Shown here: positions 1-9,777 of the stretch, in pieces
Position numbering within the stretch: the stretch's first letter is position 1
How the letters are laid out: every line of letters starts with the position of its first letter
Source of the DNA: Streptomyces europaeiscabiei
GTDB taxonomy: Bacteria; Actinomycetota; Actinomycetes; Streptomycetales; Streptomycetaceae
Direction of reading: 5' to 3'
NCBI RefSeq assembly: GCF_036346855.1
Contig: NZ_CP107841.1
Span: 7,320,001 to 7,384,000, forward strand
Length of the DNA stretch: 64,000 bases
Notes under the pieces: generated by a model
Told to the model about the DNA's origin: nothing
Database searches by the model: none
The model's input: the letters and a program-made list of their open reading frames with translations, nothing else
Translations under genes and position numbers: made by a program

Positions 1-1311
1 GTCGTGCAGATGGAACGAGTGCTCCAGCATCGTGTTGTTGGTGATCGTCCAGATCTCCTTGGAGCCGAGCGTCGTCATGATCGTCGCCATGGAGTCCATG
101 GTGGTGCCGACCGCCCCGTTGATCGCCATCTCCAGGCCGTCCTGGTCGAGGGTGATCTCGCGGGCGGTGAAGCTCGATGTGTCGTACCGCTCGATCGTGT
201 TGAGCGAGGACGGCAGGTCGTCGGGGCTGTCCGAGGCGTCCGGGGTGACGGTGAGGAAGTCGAACGTACCGCTGCCGCCACGGACCCACCCGGTGGTGAT
301 GACGGCCTGCAGCGTGACCGCGTCGCCGAGGTCCATGACGAACTCGGCGCGACCGCCCGCCACCAGCCGGATGGACTTCACCTCGGTGGCCTCGGTGAGA
401 TAGCCCTGCTCGGTGGCGACCTGGGTGAGCGTGCCGCCGTCACCGCGCTGGACGGTGATGATGTCGGACGGCGAGGCGTTGAGCACCCGGAACCGGGTGC
501 GGGTCCTGGTGGCGGTGAACGTGAGCGTGGTGTCGTCCACGTTCGTGCCGTTGCACAGCACCGGGAAGCTGAGGGTGTTGCGCAGATAGCCGTTCAGGTC
601 GTACTTGATGTCGCCCGCGGCGTCGGTGGCCAGGCACTGCAGGACGATCGGGATGTCGTCGACGCCGTACTCGCTCGGCAGCGCGGCGGACGCGTCGGTC
701 TCGTCCTCCACGATGATCAGACCGGCCAGACCGTGCACGACCTGCTCGGCCGTGGTGCCGAGCGCGTGCGGGTGGTACCAGAGTGTCTTGGCCTCGTCGA
801 GGATCTCGAAGGTGGGGGACCAGGTCTCCCCGGCGGCGAAGGCGTTCTGCGGGCCGCCGTCCATGTCGGGCGGGATGTGCGCGCCGTGGAAGTGGACGCT
901 GGTGTCGGCGTCGAGGTCGTTGGTGATGTTCAGCAGGACCGTGGAGCCGGTGGTCCACTTCATGGTGGGGCCGAGGTACGACCCGTTGTAGCCGGCGGTG
1001 TCGCTGGTGACACCGCTGAGGACCTCGTGGGTGCCCGTCTGGGCGGTCAGTGCGAACGTGGTGGTGCCGTCGGAGGCGGTGCCCTCCAGGAGGTCCGGGA
1101 TGTTCAGCGAGGCGGTGTTGGTCGCGGCGCCCGCCTTGTTGCCCTTCGCGTCGGTCAGCAGCGAGAAGGTCGTACCGGCCACCGCGACCGCCGCCAGCCC
1201 GGCCCCCGCCATACCGCCGAGGAACTTGCGGCGGTGCAGTCCCTTGCCCTTGCGGTGTTCGCCCTTGGGACGACTGGCCGTGCCGCTGGTGGGCTCCATG
1301 TTGTTCGTCAT
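1..1311 (-). CDS. Multicopper oxidase, Tat-exported (3' end outside window)
   Basis: Partial CDS of 437 codons; the C-terminus lies off the left edge. The N-terminus carries a twin-arginine signal (RRKFLGG, residues 27-33, then an Ala/Gly-rich hydrophobic stretch), so the enzyme should be folded before export. Copper-ligand motifs of the CotA/bilirubin-oxidase type are visible: HFH at 140-142, HPH at 180-182 and HSFHLH at 431-436. The last His-Cys-His block must lie beyond the window. Family members oxidise phenols, bilirubin or metal ions with O2 as acceptor; the substrate here is unknown. A second Met at codon 5 is an alternative start, and no strong ribosome site separates them. No in-frame stop was found. 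Confidence 0.9.
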   Translation of the reverse strand, partial: MTNNMEPTSGTASRPKGEHRKGKGLHRRKFLGGMAGAGLAAVAVAGTTFSLLTDAKGNKAGAATNTASLNIPDLLEGTASDGTTTFALTAQTGTHEVLSGVTSDTAGYNGSYLGPTMKWTTGSTVLLNITNDLDADTSVHFHGAHIPPDMDGGPQNAFAAGETWSPTFEILDEAKTLWYHPHALGTTAEQVVHGLAGLIIVEDETDASAALPSEYGVDDIPIVLQCLATDAAGDIKYDLNGYLRNTLSFPVLCNGTNVDDTTLTFTATRTRTRFRVLNASPSDIITVQRGDGGTLTQVATEQGYLTEATEVKSIRLVAGGRAEFVMDLGDAVTLQAVITTGWVRGGSGTFDFLTVTPDASDSPDDLPSSLNTIERYDTSSFTAREITLDQDGLEMAINGAVGTTMDSMATIMTTLGSKEIWTITNNTMLEHSFHLHD

Positions 1312-1754
1312 GAGCCGGGATGCTTGACCTGAGGACTGTGTGAAGACTGGGGCGAAATTAGGAGCGGACCGAGCGGGCTGTGAGATCGCGGTGAGCAGTG
1401 ACCTTCCTCAACTCCTGTGTGGGGAGGTCGGGTTGAGGCCGCCGCAGGTCGAGTCCGTGGCGTGGGACGTATCGGACGGCCGCTGAGCGGACGGCTCCCG
1501 CCGGACACGTTCGTGTGATGCCTGTCACATTCCGACTGGTCTGTGTCGCCGCTGTCCCGGCCCCCTCGCACCGCTGTGACCTGACTGTCCGCCCCGCCGA
1601 TGCGACGGCTGTCGGGGTCGGCCGGGCGACGGGGTCAGGTGGGCGTCGGGGCCATGCGACGGGGTCAGGTGGGCGTCGGGGCCATGCGACGGGGTCAGGT
1701 GGGCGTCGGGGCCATGCGACGGGGTCAGGTGGGCGTCGAGGCCATGCGACGGGG
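1312..1754. other. Intergenic region between oxidase start and amidase end
   Basis: No convincing gene. It holds the 5' region of the minus-strand oxidase, an imperfect hairpin (CCTCAAC 1406-1412 with GTTGAGG 1432-1438), a Crp-like palindrome at 1514-1529 and a five-copy 30-bp tandem repeat at 1621-1770 that runs into the end of the amidase gene. Confidence 0.7.
1514..1529. promoter_or_regulatory. Crp-type palindrome
   Basis: TGTGA-N6-TCACA, a perfect dyad that also fits the GTG-N6-GNCAC motif described for Streptomyces Crp. It lies about 200 bp upstream of the oxidase start, so its target and function are inferred only. Confidence 0.35.
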
Positions 1755-1770
1755 TCAGGTGGGCGTCGAG
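1621..1770. repeat. Tandem repeat, 5 x 30 bp
   Basis: Five consecutive 30-bp units. The first differs at its left end and the last two carry one substitution (GTCGGG to GTCGAG). The unit includes GACGGGGTCAGGTGGGCGTC. Read on the minus strand it has no stop in one frame ([10 protein letters not shown] per unit), but in the amidase frame the TCA of the unit is the TGA stop of that gene. The block therefore overlaps the 3' end of the amidase. Confidence 0.95.
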
Positions 1771-2459
1771 GTCTGGGCGGCTGCCGCCGCGCGCACCAGC
1801 TTCATGTAGCGGTCCCAGTCCCAGCCCTCGCCGGGGTCGGTGTGGTCCGTTCCCGGGACCTCGACGTGGCCGAGGATGTGCTCGCGGTCGACAGGAATGT
1901 CGTACCGCGCGCAGACACGGGCCGTCAGCCGCGCGGAGGCCTCGTACATCTCGGCGGTGAAGTCCTCGGGGCGCTCGACGAAGCCCTCGTGCTCGATGCC
2001 GACACTGCGCTCGTTGTAGTCCCGGTTGCCCGCGTGGTACGCCACGTCCAGCTCGCGGATCATCTGTGTGACGTGGCCGTCCTTGCGCACGATGTAGTGC
2101 GCCGCCGCGCCGTGCTCCGGATCCCGGAAGACCTTCACGGCACTGTCGAAACTCCCCTGGGTGACATGGATGATCACCATGTCTATGCCGAAGTCGTCCG
2201 GCCGGTCCGCCAGCCGCCAGTTCGCGTCCGACGCCGAGACCCACTTCGCACCCGTGTAGTCGACCTCGCCCTCCTTGCGCGGCTTCGCGACACCGGGCAC
2301 CCGCCACCACGCGCGCTTCAGCTCGTCCTTGGCCACGACGGCCGTACCGACGGCGGCCACGGCCGTGCCGATGAGCAGCGCCCGGCGCCCGACGCGTCGG
2401 CCCCCGTCCCCGCCCGTGCCCCCGGAAGCGCTGCCCTTTGATGCCTTTCTGGTGCCCAC
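1755..2459 (-). CDS. N-acetylmuramoyl-L-alanine amidase (Amidase_2/PGRP type), exported
   Basis: 234 aa. It likely cleaves the amide bond between MurNAc and the stem peptide in the cell wall. The N-terminus has an RR-containing signal ([12 protein letters not shown]) typical of Tat export. The amidase domain spans about residues 75-225, with zinc-site-type residues in [21 protein letters not shown] and HILGH...DHTDPG. The last residues (TSTPT) and the stop come from the 30-bp tandem repeat, so the C-terminus may have been remodelled by repeat growth. It is divergent from mnmA with only 60 bp between the starts. Confidence 0.88.
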   Translation of the reverse strand: MGTRKASKGSASGGTGGDGGRRVGRRALLIGTAVAAVGTAVVAKDELKRAWWRVPGVAKPRKEGEVDYTGAKWVSASDANWRLADRPDDFGIDMVIIHVTQGSFDSAVKVFRDPEHGAAAHYIVRKDGHVTQMIRELDVAYHAGNRDYNERSVGIEHEGFVERPEDFTAEMYEASARLTARVCARYDIPVDREHILGHVEVPGTDHTDPGEGWDWDRYMKLVRAAAAAQTSTPT

Positions 2460-2519
2460 GAGAGCGTCAACGGATACTCGCGGGCTTCGGTTCCCGGCGC
2501 CCCGTACCCTGGAGGGGTT

Positions 2520-3647
2520 ATGACTGAGACCTCACAGCCCCGCCCCCTTCGCGTGCTCGCCGCCATGTCCGGCGGAGTCGACTCCGCCGTGGCCGCCGCC
2601 CGCGCGGCCGAAGCCGGGCACGACGTGACGGGCGTCCACCTCGCCCTCTCCGCGAACCCGCAGTCGTTCCGCACGGGCGCGCGTGGCTGTTGCACCATCG
2701 AGGACTCGCGCGACGCCCGCCGCGCCGCCGACGTCATCGGCATCCCCTTCTACGTGTGGGATCTCGCCGAGCGCTTCCGCGAGGACGTCGTCGAGGACTT
2801 CGTCGCCGAGTACGAGGCCGGCCGCACCCCGAACCCCTGCCTGCGCTGCAACGAGAAGATCAAGTTCGCGGCCCTGCTCGACAAGGCCCTCGCCCTGGGC
2901 TTCGACGCGGTCTGCACGGGCCACTACGCCCAGGTGGTCGTCAGGGACGACGGCACACGCGAGCTGCACCGCGCCTCCGACATGGCCAAGGACCAGTCGT
3001 ACGTCCTGGGCGTCCTGGACGACAGGCAGCTCGCCCACGCGATGTTCCCGCTGGGCGACACGCTGACGACGAAGGACGAGATCCGCGCGGAGGCCGAGCG
3101 CAGGGGGCTGGCCGTCGCCAAGAAGCCCGACTCCCACGACATCTGCTTCATCGCCGACGGCGACACCCAGGGCTTCCTCGCCGACCGGCTGGGCCGCTCC
3201 GAGGGCGACATCGTCGACGAGTCCGGCACCGTCCTGGGCACCCACGAGGGCGCGTACGGCTACACCATCGGCCAGCGCAAGGGCCTGCGCATCGGCACCC
3301 CCGCCCCCGACGGCAAGCCGCGCTACGTCCTCGACATCTCCCCGGTGGACAACACGGTGACCGTCGGCCCCGCCGCCGCCCTCGACGTGGACGCCCTGAC
3401 CGCGATCAGGCCCCGCTGGTGCGGCGCGGCCCCCAGCGGCCCCGGCACCTACACCGCCCAGCTCCGCGCCCACGGCGGCGAGACGGAGGTCCGTGCCGAG
3501 CTGGTCGACGGCACCCTGGAGGTCACCTTCACGGAGCCCGTCCGCGGCGTGGCACCCGGCCAGGCGATCGTCCTGTACGACGACACGCGTGTCGTGGGCT
3601 CCGCGACGATCGCCTCCACCACGCGCGCGCGGGCGGGCCTCGCGTAG
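2520..3647 (+). CDS. mnmA: tRNA-specific 2-thiouridylase MnmA
   Basis: 375 aa, normal length. It adenylates and thiolates U34 of tRNA-Lys, tRNA-Glu and tRNA-Gln, taking sulfur from a cysteine desulfurase relay. The PP-loop motif [10 protein letters not shown] opens the protein (residues about 15-24). The catalytic cysteines are Cys107 (NPCLRCNEK) and Cys209 (HDICFIADG), equivalent to Cys102 and Cys199 of the E. coli enzyme. The start is supported by GGAGG just upstream of ATG. The following methyltransferase is about 120 bp away. Confidence 0.97.
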   Translation: MTETSQPRPLRVLAAMSGGVDSAVAAARAAEAGHDVTGVHLALSANPQSFRTGARGCCTIEDSRDARRAADVIGIPFYVWDLAERFREDVVEDFVAEYEAGRTPNPCLRCNEKIKFAALLDKALALGFDAVCTGHYAQVVVRDDGTRELHRASDMAKDQSYVLGVLDDRQLAHAMFPLGDTLTTKDEIRAEAERRGLAVAKKPDSHDICFIADGDTQGFLADRLGRSEGDIVDESGTVLGTHEGAYGYTIGQRKGLRIGTPAPDGKPRYVLDISPVDNTVTVGPAAALDVDALTAIRPRWCGAAPSGPGTYTAQLRAHGGETEVRAELVDGTLEVTFTEPVRGVAPGQAIVLYDDTRVVGSATIASTTRARAGLA

Positions 3648-3771
3648 GCCCACGGCCACGATCGTCCCTCCCCGGGTAGCCGTCTCCGTGTGCGCGGAGC
3701 AGGCTGCTTGGTGAGCTCTCGAGCTCTTCCAGGAGGCCTTCGCGGGCCGCAGGGACGTGAAGGAGGTCGCC

Positions 3772-4662
3772 ATGACAGCCGCAGATCCGGCAGAACAGGC
3801 TTCAAGCCCGTCCGGGGGCCCGTCCCCGGACGGGCCCGGAGACCCGTCCCGGGATCCGTCCAGGAACCGTCGGAGTCTCAGCCACCGGATGCGGTACGCC
3901 CTGCGCCATCCCCGGCGCGTGCCCGCGCACGCCCACCGGGTGGCGCGTGACACCTGGCTGCGGCTGCGGCATCGCGATCACATCGAGTTCTACCGGGCCG
4001 TGATGGCCGCCGACACGGCACGCAGCCCGGAGGCCGCCGTCGGCCACAACCCGTCCGTCGAGAAGTGGGAACGCATCGGCCGGATGCAGTTCGACTACCT
4101 CCTGCGGCACGGCCTGGAGCCCCGGCACCGGATGCTGGAGATCGGCTGCGGGAACCTGCGGGCCGGGCGCCTGTTCATCGACCACCTGGACGCCGGGAAC
4201 TACTACGGGATCGACATCTCGCCGGCCATCCTCATGGAGGCCCAGCGCACCCTCGTGCGAGAGGGTCTGCAGTCCAAACTTCCTCACCTGGCGCTCGTCG
4301 CCGACCTCACGTTCTCGTTCCTGCCCGCCGCCCACTTCGACGTCGTCCACGCGCACAGCGTGTTCTCCCACTCCCCGCCGCACGTCATCGAGCAGTGCCT
4401 CGCACACGTCGGCCGCGTCCTCGCCCCCGGCGGCTACTTCGACTTCACCTTCGGCCGCACCGAGGGCAAGGAACACCAGGTGCTCCACGAGGACTTCTAC
4501 TACCGGACCGACACCCTCGTCGAGCTCGCCCGGCGGCACGGCCTGTCCGCCCGCCTCATGGACGACTGGGAGGACCTGCCGCACCGCCAGTCCAAGATCC
4601 GTGTGACCGTGGCGGAGGAAGCCGGTGGGCAAGGGAGCCCCGATGTCGGTGCCGCCCCCTAA
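3772..4662 (+). CDS. Class I SAM-dependent methyltransferase
   Basis: 296 aa. Motif I (MLEIGCGNLRAG, residues about 122-133) is followed by GIDIS and a Rossmann core, so SAM binding is well supported; the substrate is unknown. The first 75 residues are Pro/Arg-rich and basic. The ATG at 3772 was chosen because AAGGAGG lies 5 bases upstream, and that sequence would be inside the gene if the GTG at 3757 were used. The stop is only 9 bases before the next gene. The sequence TAACGT, overlapping this stop codon, may be the -10 box of that gene. Confidence 0.85.
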   Translation: MTAADPAEQASSPSGGPSPDGPGDPSRDPSRNRRSLSHRMRYALRHPRRVPAHAHRVARDTWLRLRHRDHIEFYRAVMAADTARSPEAAVGHNPSVEKWERIGRMQFDYLLRHGLEPRHRMLEIGCGNLRAGRLFIDHLDAGNYYGIDISPAILMEAQRTLVREGLQSKLPHLALVADLTFSFLPAAHFDVVHAHSVFSHSPPHVIEQCLAHVGRVLAPGGYFDFTFGRTEGKEHQVLHEDFYYRTDTLVELARRHGLSARLMDDWEDLPHRQSKIRVTVAEEAGGQGSPDVGAAP

Positions 4663-4671
4663 CGTGGACGC

Positions 4672-5211
4672 ATGAACATCTGCGTCTTCCTCTCCGCCGC
4701 CGACCTCGCCGAGCGTTACACGCGCCCCGCGAAGGAGTTCGCCAAGCTGATCGGCAAGGGCGGGCACACCCTGGTGTGGGGCGGTTCTGACGTCGGGCTG
4801 ATGAAGGTGGTCGCCGACGGCGTGCAGGAGGCGGGCGGCAGACTGCTGGGCGTCTCGGTCGAGTTCCTGGCGGCCAAGGCGCGGCCCGGCACCGACGAGA
4901 TGGTGATCGCGCGGGACCTCGCCGAGCGCAAGCGGCTGCTCCTGGAGAAGGCCGACGCGGTCGTCGTCATGGTCGGCGGTACCGGCACGCTCGACGAGGC
5001 GACCGAGATCCTGGAGCTGAAGAAGCACGGCCACACCGAGATGCCGGTCGTGCTTCTGAACACCGCCGGCTTCTACGACGGCCTGAAGGAGCAGTTCCGG
5101 CGCATGGATGACGAGGGCTTCCTGCCCCGCCCGCTCACCGACCTGGTCTTCTTCGCGGAGGAGCCGGTGGGGGCGATGGCGTACCTGGAGGAGAGCCGGG
5201 GCGTCGCCTGA
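4672..5211 (+). CDS. LOG-family (lysine-decarboxylase-like) Rossmann protein
   Basis: 179 aa. LOG proteins are phosphoribohydrolases acting on (cytokinin) nucleoside 5'-monophosphates. The fold is recognisable (WGGSDVGLMKVVADG near residue 39, then the nucleotide loop). The diagnostic PGGxGTxxE loop reads VGGTGTLDE, so Pro is replaced by Val while the Gly/Thr/Glu core is kept. Enzymatic activity is therefore probable but unproven. There is no ribosome site; TAACGT ends 6 bases before the ATG, suggesting a leaderless transcript. Confidence 0.8.
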   Translation: MNICVFLSAADLAERYTRPAKEFAKLIGKGGHTLVWGGSDVGLMKVVADGVQEAGGRLLGVSVEFLAAKARPGTDEMVIARDLAERKRLLLEKADAVVVMVGGTGTLDEATEILELKKHGHTEMPVVLLNTAGFYDGLKEQFRRMDDEGFLPRPLTDLVFFAEEPVGAMAYLEESRGVA

Positions 5212-5251
5212 GCCGTTTCTCGTCCCGCTCCGGTGATGCGAGCATGACCGC

Positions 5252-5947
5252 ATGGCTACTCATGTGATCACCGGGGCGGGTTCCGGCATCGGCGCGGCCG
5301 TCGCCCGACGGCTGCACGAGCGCGGGGACGACCTCGTGCTGCACGCGCGCGACGCGGGGCGGGCGAAGGAGCTGGCGGCGGAGTTCCCCGGGGCGAGGAC
5401 GCTGGTCGGTGACCTGGCGGACCCGGACAAGATCTCCTGGGCCTTCTCCCACCAGAGCCTGCCCGACCACGTGGACTCGCTGCTGCACATCGCGGGCGTG
5501 GTCGACCTCGGCCCGGTCGGTGAACTGACGCCCAAGGCCTGGCGCCACCAGCTCAACGTCAACCTCATCGCCCCCGCCGAGCTGACCCGTCACTTCCTGC
5601 CCCAACTCCGGGCCGCCCGTGGGCACGTGGTGTTCGTCAACTCCGGCGCGGGCCTGAACGCGCACGCGGACTGGTCCGCGTACGCCGCGTCCAAGCACGG
5701 GCTCAAGGCGCTGGCGGACTCCCTGCGGTGGGAGGAGCACGGGAACGGGGTGCGGGTGACCACGGTGTACCCCGGGCGTACCGCCAGTCCCATGCAGGCG
5801 AAGGTGCACCAGCAGGAGGGCAAGGAGTACGACCCGTCCCGGTGGATCGCCCCCGAGTCGGTCGCGACGACGATCCTCATGATCCTGGACCTGCCCCGGG
5901 ACGCGGAAGTGAACGACCTGACGGTGCGCCCCGGGAGCGTCCAGTAG
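5252..5947 (+). CDS. Short-chain dehydrogenase/reductase (SDR)
   Basis: 231 aa, a classical SDR. It has the cofactor loop TGAGSGIG (residues 7-14) and a catalytic triad of Ser131, Tyr144 and Lys148 (YAASK). An NAD(P)-dependent alcohol or ketone oxidoreductase is expected; the substrate cannot be read from sequence. It follows the LOG gene by 40 bp in the same direction and may be cotranscribed. A large palindromic element follows it. Confidence 0.88.
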   Translation: MATHVITGAGSGIGAAVARRLHERGDDLVLHARDAGRAKELAAEFPGARTLVGDLADPDKISWAFSHQSLPDHVDSLLHIAGVVDLGPVGELTPKAWRHQLNVNLIAPAELTRHFLPQLRAARGHVVFVNSGAGLNAHADWSAYAASKHGLKALADSLRWEEHGNGVRVTTVYPGRTASPMQAKVHQQEGKEYDPSRWIAPESVATTILMILDLPRDAEVNDLTVRPGSVQ

Positions 5948-5994
5948 CTCGGGGACGACTGCGATCGGGCGGCTGCGGGTGGTTCGTGGTTGCT

Positions 5995-6091
5995 CGCGCA
6001 GTTCCCCGCGCCCCTCGAAAAGCAGGGGCTGCGCCCGTGCTTTTCGCCTCTGAGTGGCCGTAGGCCCTCAAGGGGCGCGGGGAACTGCGCG
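5995..6091. repeat. Intergenic palindromic element, copy 1
   Basis: Perfect 21-bp inverted repeat: left arm 5995-6015 (begins CGCGCAGTTCCCCGCGCCCC), right arm 6071-6091. A nested 9-bp hairpin sits in the loop (CGAAAAGCA 6016-6024 with TGCTTTTCG 6039-6047). The same arms recur at 12199-12295 and 36280-36342. It may act as a transcription end or RNA-stabilising hairpin after the SDR gene. Confidence 0.9.
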
Positions 6092-6147
6092 ACCGGCCCA
6101 CACCGGGCGCGCGGCTGGGGCCGAAGGGGCGCAGCCCCTGGATGAGG

Positions 6148-6184
6148 GCACCTCCCGCTCGAGCGAAGCCGAGAGTGGGGGAGG
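6148..6184. repeat. Mini-element containing CTCGAGCGAAGCCGAG
   Basis: A short GC-rich hairpin-forming element that recurs in inverse orientation at 53860-53893, where the CGCTCGAGCGAAGCCGAGAG core is identical. Here it splits two sequence blocks that are adjacent at 36380-36421, which looks like an insertion. Confidence 0.7.
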
Positions 6185-6227
6185 GACGGGTAGGGGCGGC
6201 GGGGGCGAGAAACGTAGGCTTCGGGGC

Positions 6228-7244
6228 GTGAAACAAGACTTCGGCTTCGGCCCCGCCACCGGCATCGGCTCCATGCCCGGCGGTGACGCCCGGGAAGCCG
6301 CCAGGACCGTCACCGGGACCTTCGAGTGGCCGGAGACGGGCATGGCGTACCTGCCCGAACTCCCCGGCAGAGGCCCCGGCGCCGACATGATCGGCAGAAC
6401 CGCCGGAATGCTGGTCGAGCTGTACGCGCGCGTGGAGCCCAGCGGCTGGCGCATCGGCGACCGACCGGGACGCGACACCAAGCGCGCACGTTCGTGGCTC
6501 GGCGAGGACCTGGACGCGCTGGAGGAGTTCACCCAGGGTTACGAGGGCCCGCTGAAGGTGCAGGCCGTCGGGCCATGGACGCTCGCCGCCGCGCTGGAGC
6601 TGAGGAACGGCGAGGTCGCCCTCTCCGACCCCGGCGCCTGCAGAGACCTCGCCGGCTCGCTCGCCGAGGGCCTGCGCCAGCACCTTGCCGAGGTCCGACG
6701 ACGCGCACCGGCGGCCCAACTCGTCCTCCAGCTCGACGAGCCCTCCCTCATCGCCGTCCTGCGCGGGCAGGTGAAGAGCGCGAGCGGCTACCGCACGCAC
6801 CGCGCCGTCGACCGCCAGCACATCGAGGCCACCCTCAGGGACGTCATCGGCGTCCACGCTCCCGAGGGGGCGGTCGTCGTGCACTCCTGCGCCCCCGACG
6901 TCCCGTTCGCGCTCCTGCGCAGGGCCGGCGTCACCGGGATCTCCTTCGACTTCACCTTGCTCACCGAACGTGACGACGACGCCATCGGGGAAGCGGTGGA
7001 AGGGGGCACGAAGCTGTTGGCCGGTGTCGTGCCGACCACGGAGGGCCCATTGTCGGACCCTGCCGGTAGCGTCATGGGTGTCAGGGCGCTGTGGCGCAGG
7101 CTGGGGCTGCATCCGGGGCTTCTCGCGGAGGCGGTCACGGTCACTCCGACGTGCGGACTCGCGGGCGTCTCCCCGGAGTACGCGCGCCGGGCGCTCGCCC
7201 ACTGCGCCAAGGCGGCGAGATCTCTCGCGGACAACCCAGAGTAA
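6228..7244 (+). CDS. MetE-like (cobalamin-independent methionine synthase family) protein
   Basis: 338 aa, corresponding to the C-terminal catalytic barrel of MetE and lacking its N-terminal half (full MetE is about 750 aa). The zinc ligands are recognisable as HSC (VVVHSCAPDV) and a later Cys (TPTCGLAG). It probably handles methyl transfer to a thiol, perhaps as a short 'core' enzyme, but donor and acceptor are unknown. The GTG start at 6228 was chosen because TAGGCT ends 7 bases before it (leaderless pattern) and upstream sequence belongs to the palindromic element. It is 15 bp from ligA and likely cotranscribed. Confidence 0.8.
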   Translation: MKQDFGFGPATGIGSMPGGDAREAARTVTGTFEWPETGMAYLPELPGRGPGADMIGRTAGMLVELYARVEPSGWRIGDRPGRDTKRARSWLGEDLDALEEFTQGYEGPLKVQAVGPWTLAAALELRNGEVALSDPGACRDLAGSLAEGLRQHLAEVRRRAPAAQLVLQLDEPSLIAVLRGQVKSASGYRTHRAVDRQHIEATLRDVIGVHAPEGAVVVHSCAPDVPFALLRRAGVTGISFDFTLLTERDDDAIGEAVEGGTKLLAGVVPTTEGPLSDPAGSVMGVRALWRRLGLHPGLLAEAVTVTPTCGLAGVSPEYARRALAHCAKAARSLADNPE

Positions 7245-9551
<2,307 letters not shown>

Positions 9552-9559
9552 GGGTTGAA

Positions 9560-9599
9560 GGCCACCCGTTCGGCGCATACCAGATGCATACGGGTGGCC
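9560..9599. terminator. Hairpin after ligA
   Basis: A 10-bp perfect stem (9560-9569 with 9590-9599) with a 20-base loop that holds a small GCAT/ATGC sub-stem, 8 bp after the ligA stop. There is no T-run, as is common for Streptomyces terminators. Confidence 0.65.
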
Positions 9600-9777
9600 G
9601 GTCGCATTCTGGCAACCGACGTCGACCGCTGCCCGTAGAAGCCTTGTGCGGCCTACTGTTGAGGTGTGCGCCTGCCGTGCCCGGACGCGTGGTGGGTTCT
9701 CGGACGCGGTGCCGTTGAGGTTGTCGGGAGCAACGGGCTGCGTGGCGTGGGCACCGCCGGCTGTGAGAGGGACGGGA

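Noticed and set aside
1621-1770. CRISPR array
   Set aside because: Units are directly adjacent with no unique spacers and no cas genes nearby.
1525-2310. Minus-strand frame with DAHLTPSHG repeats as a separate repeat protein
   Set aside because: It overlaps the amidase in another frame and has no ribosome site; the repeat is better described as DNA at the gene end.
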